Positions 11,971-22,095 of a DNA stretch of 64,000 bases are shown in pieces. This DNA is from Chrysomallon squamiferum (taxonomy: Eukaryota > Mollusca > Gastropoda > Neomphalida > Peltospiridae): positions 24,941,755-25,005,754 of the forward strand of contig CM022670.1 in NCBI GenBank assembly GCA_012295275.1. The letters are read 5' to 3'. Position 1 is the first letter of the stretch. Every line of letters begins with the position of its first letter. The position numbers were made by a program, and so were the translations under genes. The notes under the pieces were generated by a model. That model saw only the letters and a list, made by a program, of their open reading frames with translations. It was not told the origin of the DNA and did not search any database.

Positions 11971-12338
11971 CACCTGAGAGAAACAGATTAACTGTAAAAT
12001 TGATATAGCCAGATATCATTGACTACATGGCTCATAAAAGGAAGGCATTCTCGGTGTATCTATCTCCGCTCAAACATGTATTCACACACACACACACATT
12101 AATAAATATCTGTGAATTTGATCTTTTGGCCCTGGACTAACTGATCATATAAAATAACTTTATTATTATTAATATTATTTATTTATAAACAGTATTACTC
12201 TATAATTCTTGTAAAATACGCTTTTGGGAAACTGCAATACTGCAACATTCTTTCTAAACTTAATTATGGGAGAAATACATTATATAATAAAATAAAATAT
12301 AATAACAGCAACAGTAATGATGATAATGATGATGATAA

Positions 12339-12340
12339 TG

Positions 12341-12412
<72 letters not shown>

Positions 12413-12449
12413 GTAGTAGTAATAGTAATAATAATAATAATAATAATAA
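12339..12449. repeat. (AAT)n microsatellite
   Basis: Long AAT run with a few TAG variants near 12412-12430. Confidence 0.95.
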
Positions 12450-13176
12450 AATATCCTGAGTATATCTGTACCTTTATGAATTAGTCCTTCGGAAACTTTG
12501 GACATGTACATGTATAGTGAATCAGCGGTACATTATTGAATTATTATTATCATACGACATCATTTGAGAATGCGAAATATGGGGAAAAATAAAAAAAAAG
12601 AAACAGAAAAAAATTACCTTAAAACGAAATTTTTTTTTTTTAAAAAAAATTCATGAAATTATGCAACGAAATACACTGCAAACTGAGCAAGTTATATTTT
12701 ATATGCATGTTTGATACATCAGCCATGTGTCACATGAAGAATAATAATGTAGAAACGATCATACATCGATAATTTGTTAAAACTGCAGAGCTTTATAATT
12801 CTTCCCACATTTTGATAACAACAACAACAGCAACAATAATAATAACAATAATAATATAATGATGATAAACATAATAATGGTGATGACATTGATGATTATT
12901 ATGATGACAATTATAATGATGATGATAATTATAATGACGTCGTTTTCGGCTTTAGTCCAAGCTTTTATTACAAATGTATTTTATTATAAAGCGGTAAGGT
13001 GGAGTATCTTATTATTTATTGCACAGCTTGCATGAGAGAAGAAACTGACTGGACTAAAAATTATTTTGAAAAAACACCGAGCGGCAATGTTACATGTAAA
13101 ACAGTTCAATGTATTTAAAATGATAAAATGTATCTAAATAGAAGATAATCCTACTTTCGAAACAAAAATTAAGATA

Positions 13177-13213
<37 letters not shown>

Positions 13214-13604
13214 ATATGAAACCATAACAATAAGTTAACGATAAATAAAATACAAATAAATAAAATACAAAATAAATTAATAAATTAATTAGACATAATT
13301 TCCATCTCGAGATTTCTTGTCAAAGTTGTGAATCAGTATGAAATTTCATCTGAATTTCCATATTTTCTGGCTATGTTTTCGTTCTTTCTTTCTCTGTATA
13401 AATCTCTCTTACAATTTTCTAACATTTCTCTTCACTATTGGAATCAATACAACAACAACAACAACAACAAACAAAAAAAAAAAAAAAAAAAAAAACAACA
13501 AACATACAAAACAATCCAACAATTAACAGAAAAGAATACAGTAGAATAAAATACATTATAAATAAAAAAAGAACATGAATAAATATTTACATATGAATTA
13601 AATA

Positions 13605-13605
<1 letters not shown>

Positions 13606-13673
<68 letters not shown>

Positions 13674-13676
13674 TAT
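13606..13676. repeat. (TA)n microsatellite 3' of receptor gene A
   Basis: TA run with one GTA interruption, about 130 bp beyond the gene A stop codon. Confidence 0.95.
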
Positions 13677-13806
13677 TAAATGAATAATAAACTATTTAAA
13701 ATTAATTCATAAATAAGGTATAAGTAAGTAAATAAATAAAAAGTAAGTAAGTAAGTTAAGTAGATAAACATATTAACACTTTATACACTTGGTAACACAG
13801 CTGACG

Positions 13807-14055
13807 TCACCTCGAGTAAGTAACCCAGTAAAAGATATTGAGAGCCAAGAACGCTGAAGGAAAGAGAACTCTGGCAACTTTGTCAATTTTGCTCACGCTG
13901 TTAAGTCCCATAGCATTTCTCACGTGTTTGTTAAACCGCCTGCTGTGTGAAGAAGTCAGACAGTTAGCAAACTTCAGAATACACCTAAGACAACAACTTT
14001 TGTTTTTGTACTGTTCGTTAGCCATAGCCTCGGACATAATTTCTTCATCGACTTC
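13807..14055 (-). CDS. Gene A exon 8: end of intracellular loop, TM4, stop
   Basis: The acceptor TTTTTTATTTCAG lies just before EVDEEIMSEAM (phase 0). The loop is Cys- and Lys-rich (KNKSCCLRC). TM4 reads KIDKVARVLFPSAFLALNIF and is followed by YWVTYSR and TGA at 13807-13809. The segment IDK.AR..FP is the family's TM4 signature. It pairs with gene B exon at 48517-48209. Confidence 0.93.
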   Translation of the reverse strand, partial: EVDEEIMSEAMANEQYKNKSCCLRCILKFANCLTSSHSRRFNKHVRNAMGLNSVSKIDKVARVLFPSAFLALNIFYWVTYSR

Positions 14056-14198
14056 CTGAAATAAAAAACACAAATATTACGTACATATACGTAAGTCCTT
14101 AAATACAAATTTGAGTTACGAGCTCTGTCACTGAACGAATTAAATTCGTAAGTCACGGTACCACTGTGTGTGTGTATATATGTGTGTGTGTGTGTGTG

Positions 14199-14240
<42 letters not shown>

Positions 14241-14957
14241 CATACACACAGTGGTACCTTGAATTACGAGTTTAATTCGTTCGGTGACAGAGCTCGTAAC
14301 TCAAATTTGCTCATCTTATCAAATCAATTTTACCAAAGGAAATTAATTGAAATACCATTAATCCGTTCCAGTCCCCAAAGCCACCCCAGTTTTTATAACG
14401 TGTTTTTAAATAAGAAAAATAAATGTATAAATGACAAATATTGTATATAAAAAAAAAAAAAAAAAAAAAGAGAGAATGTAAAGAAACAAATTGGTTTTGT
14501 AAAGTGTACAGGGTTAGGGTTTCTCCATCTTTTCATGGACAGAGATCCGCAGCTTAGAAATTATTTTAACGCCTTTGGCTGGAGTTACAGACTTTATCGA
14601 CTCCTGCTTCAGTGTGGTACATATCATAAAAGTACTACGCGTACTGCCTAGCCATGTCGACTACACGCACACCTCGCTCATGTTTTTCTATGATTTCATA
14701 CTTTAATTAAATGGACATCATCCGCTTCTTCTTCTCAGCTCTGTCCTTTGCAGTCACTTTCTTAGGATCTATGGAAATGTGGCAAAATACTGCACAAATC
14801 GCGAGAATAACACAATAGAAATGTTTCCACGGCGAGGTAACCACGTGAAGCGAACGAATGAGACGCGGGATGCTGGGCGGATGTTGCGTTGTTCGTTGCG
14901 CCAACTAGCTCGTAACTCAGAAAACTCGTAAGTTCGAGCAGTCGTAGCTCGAGGTAC

Positions 14958-15000
<43 letters not shown>

Positions 15001-17163
15001 CACACACAGATATATACACACACACACACATGTATGTACATACATGCATACATACATTACAAAAAGACATACGTACACTATAATATATACATACCCAGAC
15101 ATAACTCTATCGCTTATTTATTAAGTTACTGTAATATTTTTAACCAACAGTTAAGAAACAGTTAACACGATGCGATCATTTACCAGCTGCTGATTCTAAC
15201 TTAGAAACCAGTCACTGGAACCAGTCATTCAGCCTTTCCTTCTCTCTACTTAATTAATTAATAAATTAACTTGCCCCTTCGCTTTCTTCGCTTTCCATCG
15301 GCTTCTCTCTGTCATCGGTGATGTATTTTGTAAAGTAGTGTACGGCAGCATACTGGACAATGGAGGCAAAGACGAACAGAAAGCACATGATGACGTAGAT
15401 GTCGAGTGCTGTGTAGTACGTAACTCGGGGAAGGTCGTCCCTGTTTTCGAGTGCTAAGAAAGTCATCGTGAGAACCGTTGTTGTACCTGCGTGTAATCAG
15501 AACATGATATAACTGGTGATCCGCATTTCATACGTGTGATTAGAGACAGTCCTTTGGTTTACTTCATGCTGTGTATATATAGATATATTGTATATATTTA
15601 AATTAGTCACAAACAATGCAAACAGCGTGAATACGCATATATGAATGTGTGCATGAACGATGTTAATTTTCTAAAATGTTTAATTAAATTTTTCAACAAA
15701 AAATACACCATTTTACGTAACAGTATAACAGACAGAAATACTCACCGCCATTTAAATAGCGTGGAACATAATGCAATAACAATATAAATATACAAATACA
15801 CAGATATTTTGTACACTTAAAAACATTCCGGTGATTTCTTCGCTCTGTTTACGAATCCTTAACAATAATAGGTATGATGCCACGTGATCGTATTATTATA
15901 AAATGTGTTGAATTCATTTCTTCCTCTTTTTTTTTTTAAATGTTTAATTTATGTTTATACGTTTTGTATTATAAGGGTTTAACTGACCGAGTGCGATTCT
16001 GTCGGAGCAAGCTTCTCTGTTGATGAAGAAGGAGACCCACGAAAGCACAACGAGAAGGCAGCAGGGAACGTAGACCTGTATCAGAAAGTAGCCCGTGTGT
16101 CTCCTCATGTGAAAGAAAACGGTAAGAACTGAATGGACGTCTGAAAATGATGCAGACAGTTTATACAGATGGCATCATGATATCGTTTAGAGAGATAAGA
16201 AGGGAAAATAGAGAAAATAATACAAACAGAAAAAGAAATCAAGAGAGAAATGTAAACAGAAAGAAATAGACTGATATAAAAACAATGGCAGACAAATGAA
16301 TGAATAAATAAATGGGTTTCAAAAGTCAGGCGTTCCATATTAAATAATGATAACTGTATAATGACAAATTCTGTGAGCAGAAGGTTTGCCGTTTATAAAT
16401 ACGTAGGAAAACAATATGCTACGTTCTTTGACACCGTAAGTCTTAGGATACCGGTTGTCGCCCATAGCAACATCAAGAAATTAATATAAAATATGTACTA
16501 TGTAATTTAATTAAAACTAATGATATAGAAGAATAAATATAGAAACATACTGCAAAGTTTAATTAATATTAATTTTACAGAAACACACACACACACACAT
16601 ATATATATCCTGGAAAACTGAATTAATGTTATATATAGGCCAAATTTAAGAATAAATATTAATATATACTGCACAATTTAATTAATACTAAAAATTATTT
16701 TCCCACCTCCTTTAAAATTCTTGGATTGATTGGATGCCGGAAGACCAATGAGATCAAACTGAGACATCGCCATATCCGAGTGAACTTCCACAGCTTTTTC
16801 ATTACCATACCTCCACACGTACATCACATCAGACTCGGCGTACCCAACTGTAAACACGAAACATTTATTTAAATGAAATTGTTTATATTTTGTGGGAAAT
16901 GCAATGACTTATCGTTAATTTATCACCGCTAATGGCATTCATATCCGAACCCAAGACTTAGTGGCATTATTCTTACTTAATTATGAAGTACTTTATTTAC
17001 CCCTGTTAAGACCGCACAGCACATTTAACTGGAATGTGTTTATTTATTTTGTGGAATTTTAATGACTTATTTAGTTAACTGAGTAAAATTTGACATCATT
17101 ATTTAAATGAAATATATTAATTTTCTACTGGAAATTTGATGATATATTAAGTTCAATCATATG

Positions 17164-17253
<90 letters not shown>

Positions 17254-18191
17254 CAGTAGTCCGAACTTTATTTAACTTTTTATCCTTCTGTTATGTTGTG
17301 TGGTGATATGTGAAAAAACATAACAGAAGGTTCTTTTTAATTTCATGATATTAAACATCTGTTCCTTGAATGCATTTGCACGTTAATCAACGAAATAAAC
17401 ACGAGCACTGTGCACGTGTGGTAACAGACACTTACAGCTGGACAAATGTAGAGGGCATCGTTGAGTGTCCATGGGAAACGACTCCAGTTGCATGGAACAG
17501 CCGGCTTTTATAGTCAGTCTGAAACGAAATTGGTCAGTCTGTTCAGATGTCGATCGTTTTATGTCTGTTAATTAAGCAGAATTAATTTAATATATCAGAT
17601 GCGGACTTTGTTAAAGGTCGCTTCTTTCCTAAGTCTGATATCGATAATTGGACTGACAGAGTACATAGATTGATTGCTGTTGTCGGCTAAAATGTAGCTA
17701 AAGATTACATTTGAGCCTGTCGGAGTCTGTAAATGGCTTATATCAAGGAGAGTGATTGTTTCTGGTTTGTTTAAATCATCCACGTAATTGCCACACACGC
17801 CTTATGGAACAAGATCATTTGTCTAGTGTATCAGATATTTGGTTTTTGCCATTAACTACGTTAGAACATTTACATGTATATTCTTCAATATCGCAGTAAT
17901 TACTTAACTGTCATTAATTAAAAGGAGTAGATAATATTTTCCCGATATTTAGAGAGTAGTATGCACGAATAAAAAATACCAAAAAAAAAAAAATCACACA
18001 AAGACATGCCACTGCAACATTTAGTACTACTATATCTACAGTATTGTTAGAGATGATGCTACAACCAGCAAAACTAATATACTACTGTTGTTGTTATTAT
18101 AACTTCTATTGACTTTATTATTATGACTACTACCACAACCACCATTACTAACACTAGTACTACTATTACAACTACTATTATTCTACTACTA

Positions 18192-18226
<35 letters not shown>

Positions 18227-18623
18227 TCTGCAGCTACTACTAGTAATACTACTACTACTAATTCAATGAAAATGAAGTTGAAATGAAAAAAAAAGCAGGT
18301 TGATGATTATTATGATGAATGTAATGATTATATGTTTTCATGCCTTTGCGAATAATAAATAAAGCCGTCGCTGTGCAGCCTGAAGAACTTGTTGGGTGAA
18401 GTAATTGTGTGCAGATAAGAACTTCCTCCGTTTAGGAAAAACGTGTCTGGATACCACAGCAGTTCCAACATCCTCACACTGAGCGACACGTTAGACACAC
18501 CCACTTCTGTCTGATTGAACGACAGTCGCTCGTCCATCCAGTACTGTCTAAAATAACAGTCCATCGAGTACACCTGAAACACACCGTACGTGTATTTAAC
18601 ATGAATAAAAACATACACCGAAC

Positions 18624-18698
<75 letters not shown>

Positions 18699-21600
18699 AG
18701 AGAGATTGATATTTATCTAAATAAAAATAAAATTACAATAAATAAATAAAGAAACAAGTTATCTACGATAAACTAACTTCAGTAAAAAAAAAGAAGCGAA
18801 AAACTGAAGGATACTGTGTAATTCGAGAGCTGGATACCACTGATTTCCAATAAATGAAGGCCTACGCGAGCAAATAACTTTCATTCTGGTTTATTACACA
18901 CTTGACGAGACAAGGTAGGAAATAAAATGTGTCTGTGTTTTCCCTCTTCGCACCAAAAGCCATTTACTGATCGATTTAACTTTCTAATGATTAGCTGATT
19001 TGGAAACAAGACCTAATGAGTAATAAATGCACAGATAATAGAGAAGTACACGCAGCAGTCTTATCACCTTGGTTTTTATAACAGTTTTTTTTTTTATCCA
19101 AGACAGAGACAGTGAAAAAATAAATAAAATAAATAACAATCCAATAACACACACTTATTAGTGCAGTCTTTAAAAAAAAAAAAAAAACTGTTTGTGTGTG
19201 CGAGTGCCTGTGGGAGTGTGTGTGTATGTTGTGTTGTGTTGTGTTGTCTGTGAATGTGTTTTCTGTATTGTGTTGTGTGAGTATGTGTGTTGTGTATGTG
19301 TTTATGTATGTTGTGGTGTGTGTTTGTGTTAACAGTATTATACAACATTGAACCAACCATATCGGCTTCTGACATTGGGCCCATGGATCGTATAAGGATA
19401 TCTGTCATGATGACTAGTGGCGGTCCTATAAAAGTTAAAAAATATATGTTAAAAAGTCATCAAACATAAACAAAACAGTTTTTGTTCTGTAACTGTTAAT
19501 AGATTCGACAGTAATATACCAGTGAGCCACATATCTGAAAATGGAAGGTAGGAGCATTTAATTAACGATATTTCTACACATTTTTATTTTTGGTTTTTGT
19601 ATAGTAAAGGCATAAAAGAGGACACAGTGGTTGCCTTCTTGTCGTTTACGAAAATAAATCCTTTGTTGTGCTTCTTTCCTTTTATAGACAGGAAAAACAT
19701 ACAAACCTCGGGGCAATGGATAATAGACTATTGAGTTTACCCAGAAGGACTGATGTCGTGATCCAACACGCCTGAGCCCATTACCACGAATATACTGCTC
19801 TCAGTTGAAAGACAGTTTTGCAAGAATGAAAATGAAAGTGTAAGATAAATCAGTAAGAAAGGATTTAGGAACTGGCTGTACACGATTAAATGGCCGTACT
19901 TTTATTTTCGTAACGCATCTAATATTTCAATAGAAAGCTTCTTCGACTACAGCCAATAAATAAAACATGTTCTAAAATATTGGGATTTCTTCTCTTTTTT
20001 TCCCTTTTTCTTAATTTTTTTTTTTTTTTTTTTTGCTTCTTATTTTTTTTCCTGTTTTATTTATTAAACATAATTTCATTTTTTTTTTTTTTTTTAAATT
20101 AACGAATTTTATCTTATTCTTTTATTTCTCATTTTTCTGCCAGAGATGACAAAATATCTGTGTTAAAAAGGAACGTAGAAACATTTATAACTGACGAACG
20201 GCCTGGAAATGAAACAGGAATAAACCGAATTTCCTTTGATTAAAACTCAGGTTATTTATACAGTTTCGTAATGTCGATAAAATAAACAGGATTCTTATGT
20301 GTCCTTGGCTTCGGGAAAAGTCAGCGTGGGAATTCTTCCGCGGACTTTGTGAGCAAGCTATTGTTTCGTCTCAGTAATTTATCGCTCATTCCAGCCACAG
20401 GCCTCAGAGTAAACAATCGTGTTGACTCCGTCTGCAGCGGTCCGGCCACTTACATAAATCGTCAACACAGATGATCATGAGACCAGACGAATCGAATAAA
20501 TCATAATTATTGTTTGTGTAGCAGATACAAGTGCTCCGGTTGTCTATAAAACACCGCGTTATTGGTGGTAATGATACAACGTCTGACCACAGAATATGGC
20601 GACCCTATAGAGCACTGCCTTCAGGATCATCTCACGTAATGAAATATTTCCACTGGTTGTTCCGTTACGGTGCAGATGAGGTCAGCAGTTTGATCGTTTT
20701 AAAGTTAATCTTAGGACAAAAGAGAAATAATGTTAAAACTTTTTTAATTTTTGTTGTTGTATTTTTGCGTTCTTTCAACCTCTTTTTTCTTTTTCTTTTT
20801 CATTTTTTTTTATTTTTTTTTTTTTTTTTTTTTTTTTTTTGGCATTTTAGTATATTATATAATGTTTAAAATATTTTTATAGAAGGTAAAAAATATAGTT
20901 TAATATCTATTCTCATGTAAATCTACACATATCTGAATTAAAATTATAACTATTGCATGCTTATTTCTAATTTTTCTTTTGGAATTCGATAGCTTTTGAT
21001 TTCTTTTTTATTTTATTTGTTCTTTCGTTTCAAATTTTTAATAATCTTCAACCATTTGAATGTTCGGTATTAAATTTAAAATCCAACCCGAAGCAGCACT
21101 TGACAACAAAACAGTTTCACCCGTCTTAAATTAAGGGTACTATTTCAACTAAACCATAATTGTAAAATTTTAAAGTATTTTGACCCTGATAAATCTATAC
21201 CTGCTGCAGTACGAATGAATAGACTAAAAACTGATAAGTTACACTTTAAAAGTTATTATTTTATTTTAATGTAATCATTAATTACATATTATGAATACCG
21301 ACATTTTACCTTTTTACGATTGGAGTTGTGACGTCTTCGGATATAGGTAGCAATATTTTTATTCATTTATATATTTAGTTACTTAATTTTTTGGAGCTAG
21401 AAACAATTATCCTGGACTGCCCTGTAAGTGACGTCACTGTAGTAAAATGGAGGCAGAAAATATTTTTAAACTGAGTTCTTTTATTGTTACACTTGGTTAT
21501 TAATCAAAACTGGATGACAAAAGTGAATGCAACAGAACTTAGAAGTAAGCATAACACCTTTAGACTCCTTCATCTTATCCACAAAGCTAGACTTTAAAGA

Positions 21601-21728
21601 GTAAGTTAAAATGCGTACCTCCAAATCCTGGTCTAAGTCGTCTGTCATATCCTTTGAGCAGATTGTTCAGTAGCACTGTCATTTCCTTAGTCTGGTGCAT
21701 CCAAGCAGACCACGCACCAACGAAGATG
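13807..21728 (-). CDS. Receptor gene A: GABA-A/GRD-type Cys-loop channel subunit (8 exons)
   Basis: Subunit of a pentameric neurotransmitter-gated ion channel in the plasma membrane. Exons on the - strand are 21728-21619, 19425-19358, 18573-18344, 17518-17436, 16847-16707, 16128-15988, 15486-15275 and 14055-13807. The product has an extracellular domain with loop motif YDRRLRPGFG, the 13-residue Cys loop C-SMQLESFPMDTQR-C, four membrane segments and a short intracellular loop, and ends after YWVTYSR. TM2 reads DRIALGTTTVLTMTF with Ala at 2', Thr at 6' and Leu at 9'. The best match from memory is arthropod GRD/CG8916 and the molluscan GRD-like (zeta) subunit. The ligand is probably GABA, but this is inferred from family only. 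Introns 3 and 7 start with GC. The 5' end is uncertain: an upstream exon or an ATG at 21796. Confidence 0.9.
14104..14166 (-). mobile_element. Inverted end fragment of the Tigger-like element
   Basis: Reverse complement of the first ~63 bp of the element at 14249 (CAGTGGTACC terminus, then GAATTAAATTCG-type and GAGCTCGTAACTCAAATTTG segments). With 14249-14310 it forms inverted arms around a GT/TA microsatellite (14167-14248). Confidence 0.75.
14249..14962 (-). mobile_element. Decayed Tigger/pogo-like DNA transposon with transposase remnant
   Basis: The ends are CAGTGGTACCTTGAATTACGAG at the left and the inverted relative CTCGAGGTACCATTG at the right, with TATATA beyond the right end. On the - strand, about 14770-14640, a frame reads DPKKVTAKDRAEKKKRMMSI, a TAA stop, then KYEIIEKHERGVRVVDMARQ and a second stop. 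A shifted frame then reads LKQESIKSVTPAKGVKIISK. This order of motifs matches the DNA-binding N terminus of Tigger/CENP-B-type transposases. The catalytic part is missing, so this is an internally deleted, dead copy. The TA target duplication is consistent only at the right end. Confidence 0.8.
15275..15486 (-). CDS. Gene A exon 7: outer TM2, TM3 and start of intracellular loop
   Basis: After CACGCAG the exon reads (G)TTTVLTMTFLALENRDDLP, then TM3 (YTALDIYVIMCFLFVFASIV) and HYFTKYITDDREKPMESEES. It ends in phase 0 at the GC donor GGG|GCAAGT. The HYFTKY motif after TM3 is typical of GRD-type subunits. It enters in phase 1 from exon 6, completing the Gly at 4' of TM2. Confidence 0.93.
15988..16128 (-). 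CDS. Gene A exon 6: TM1 and inner end of TM2
   Basis: The acceptor TCCATTCAG precedes (V)LTVFFHMRRHTGYFLIQ, followed by TM1 (VYVPCCLLVVLSWVSFFIN) and REACSDRIALG. The exon ends phase 1 at CTCG|GTCAGT. Ser, Asp and Arg occupy -2', -1' and 0', instead of Pro-Ala-Arg. Confidence 0.94.
16129..16706 (-). other. Intron 5 of gene A, no further gene seen
   Basis: 578-bp AT-rich intron. The ORF at 16105-16338 is a shadow over the acceptor and intronic low-complexity DNA. Confidence 0.8.
16707..16847 (-). CDS. Gene A exon 5: extracellular loops B to C
   Basis: After GTTTACAG it reads (F)GYAESDVMYVWRYGNEKAVE, then MSQFDLIGLPASNQSKNFKG, with a sequon N-Q-S in loop C. It ends phase 1 at GGAG|GTGGGA. It has exactly the length (141 bp) and phases of its gene B counterpart. 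Confidence 0.94.
16848..17435 (-). other. Intron 4 of gene A with (ATT)n and poly-T tracts
   Basis: Contains an (ATT)n run at 17163-17220 followed directly by about 30 T (17220-17250). Nothing else recognised. Confidence 0.85.
17436..17518 (-). CDS. Gene A exon 4: Cys loop
   Basis: 83-bp exon after TTTCGTTTCAG. It reads (R)LTIKAGC-SMQLESFPMDTQR-CPLHLSS, with the two Cys 13 residues apart that define the family. It begins in phase 2 (completing an Arg codon begun in exon 3) and ends phase 1 at AGCT|GTAAGT. Confidence 0.95.
18344..18573 (-). CDS. Gene A exon 3: extracellular loop A region
   Basis: Starts in phase 0 after TGTTTCAG with VYSMDCYFRQYWMDERLSFN. It contains two sequons (N-Q-T, N-V-S) and the loop-A-type motif WYPDTFFLNGGSSYLHTITS, and ends ...YYSQ plus the two bases AG. 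The donor is AAAG|GCATGA; the next GT downstream is out of reach and out of frame. Gene B has CAGAG|GTTAGA at the same site. Confidence 0.93.
18574..19357 (-). other. Intron 2 of gene A with (CT)n tract close to the acceptor
   Basis: The (GA)n run at 18628-18695 on the + strand is (CU)n in the transcript, ending about 55 nt upstream of the exon 3 acceptor. Also TG-rich sequence near 19190-19330. No gene. Confidence 0.85.
18628..18695. repeat. (GA)n microsatellite, intron 2 of gene A
   Basis: About 34 uninterrupted GA units. Confidence 0.97.
19358..19425 (-). CDS. Gene A exon 2: extracellular N-terminal strand
   Basis: 68-bp exon after CTTTTATAG: (G)PPLVIMTDILIRSMGPMSEADM, ending phase 0 at ATG|GTTGGT. 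This is the family segment between the N-terminal helix and the MDCYFRQ strand. Its gene B counterpart is also 68 bp. Confidence 0.93.
19426..21618 (-). other. Intron 1 of gene A, 2.2 kb, no gene seen
   Basis: AT-rich with long T runs near 20010-20095 and 20800-20840. A slightly GC-richer patch around 20300-20650 has no recognised product. Confidence 0.75.
21619..21728 (-). CDS. Gene A exon 1 (first certain exon)
   Basis: Encodes IFVGAWSAWMHQTKEMTVLL, NNLLKGYDRRLRPGFG, and ends phase 1 at GGAG|GTACGC. Two starts are possible. Either it is an internal exon after acceptor TACTGTATCAG|C, in phase 2, with exactly the length (110 bp) of the gene B homologue. Or translation starts at an ATG at 21796-21794, giving MDVFFILAFKPETFFLFLLY in frame, which looks like a signal peptide but is encoded by the pyrimidine tract of the acceptor. 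I slightly favour the spliced model. Confidence 0.85.
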
Positions 21729-22041
21729 CTGATACAGTACAACAGAAAAAGAAAGAACGTTTCTGGTTTAAAAGCAAGAATAAAAAAAACATCCAATGAA
21801 ATTTCCCAGTTTTGATTTTTGATTTTGTTTTAAGATGTAATATGGTATAAGAAACCTAAATCTGTCCTAATAAATTGTTCATCATATCATTTTAATAGTC
21901 TGATTTAAGCCCTGAATCTGTAGTATAGCAACTACAGAAACATTTGCACTGGTACAGTGCTTACGGCAGTCTGATGTAATTAAACAGATATGTGCAATAC
22001 TGTATGCAGTATTACTTTCTAGTGCTCAAATATGAATAAAA

Positions 22042-22044
<3 letters not shown>

Positions 22045-22093
<49 letters not shown>
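22045..22093. repeat. (CA)n microsatellite
   Basis: About 24 CA units. Confidence 0.95.

Positions 22094-22095
<2 letters not shown>

Larger units (their letters stand above)
10092..13806. other. Intergenic DNA between convergent hemocyanin and receptor gene A
   Basis: No coding region recognised. It holds the hemocyanin 3' UTR with AATAAA signals at 10530-10809, two tandem copies of a roughly 105-bp unit (10896-11103), an inverted-repeat element (11398-11970), an (AAT)n tract (about 12339-12449), poly-A runs (13180-13210 and 13475-13495) and a (TA)n tract (13606-13676). Both flanking genes end here, so their 3' UTRs share it. Confidence 0.8.
14056..15274 (-). other. GC-AG intron 7 of gene A, containing transposon relics
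   Basis: The donor is GGG|GCAAGT at 15275|15274 and the acceptor is TTTCAG ending at 14056. The only nearby GT gives the wrong phase, whereas the GC donor gives phase 0, matching exon 8 and the paralogous intron in gene B (GAG|GTAAGT). The intron holds the Tigger-like relic and GT/TA microsatellites. Confidence 0.8.

Noticed and set aside
13838-14059. + strand ORF over gene A exon 8
   Set aside because: Antisense shadow of a well-supported TM4 exon.
15266-15274. Alternative gene A form ending at the stop just after exon 7 (...SEGAS)
   Set aside because: It would remove TM4; the GC donor gives a frame-perfect join to the TM4 exon.
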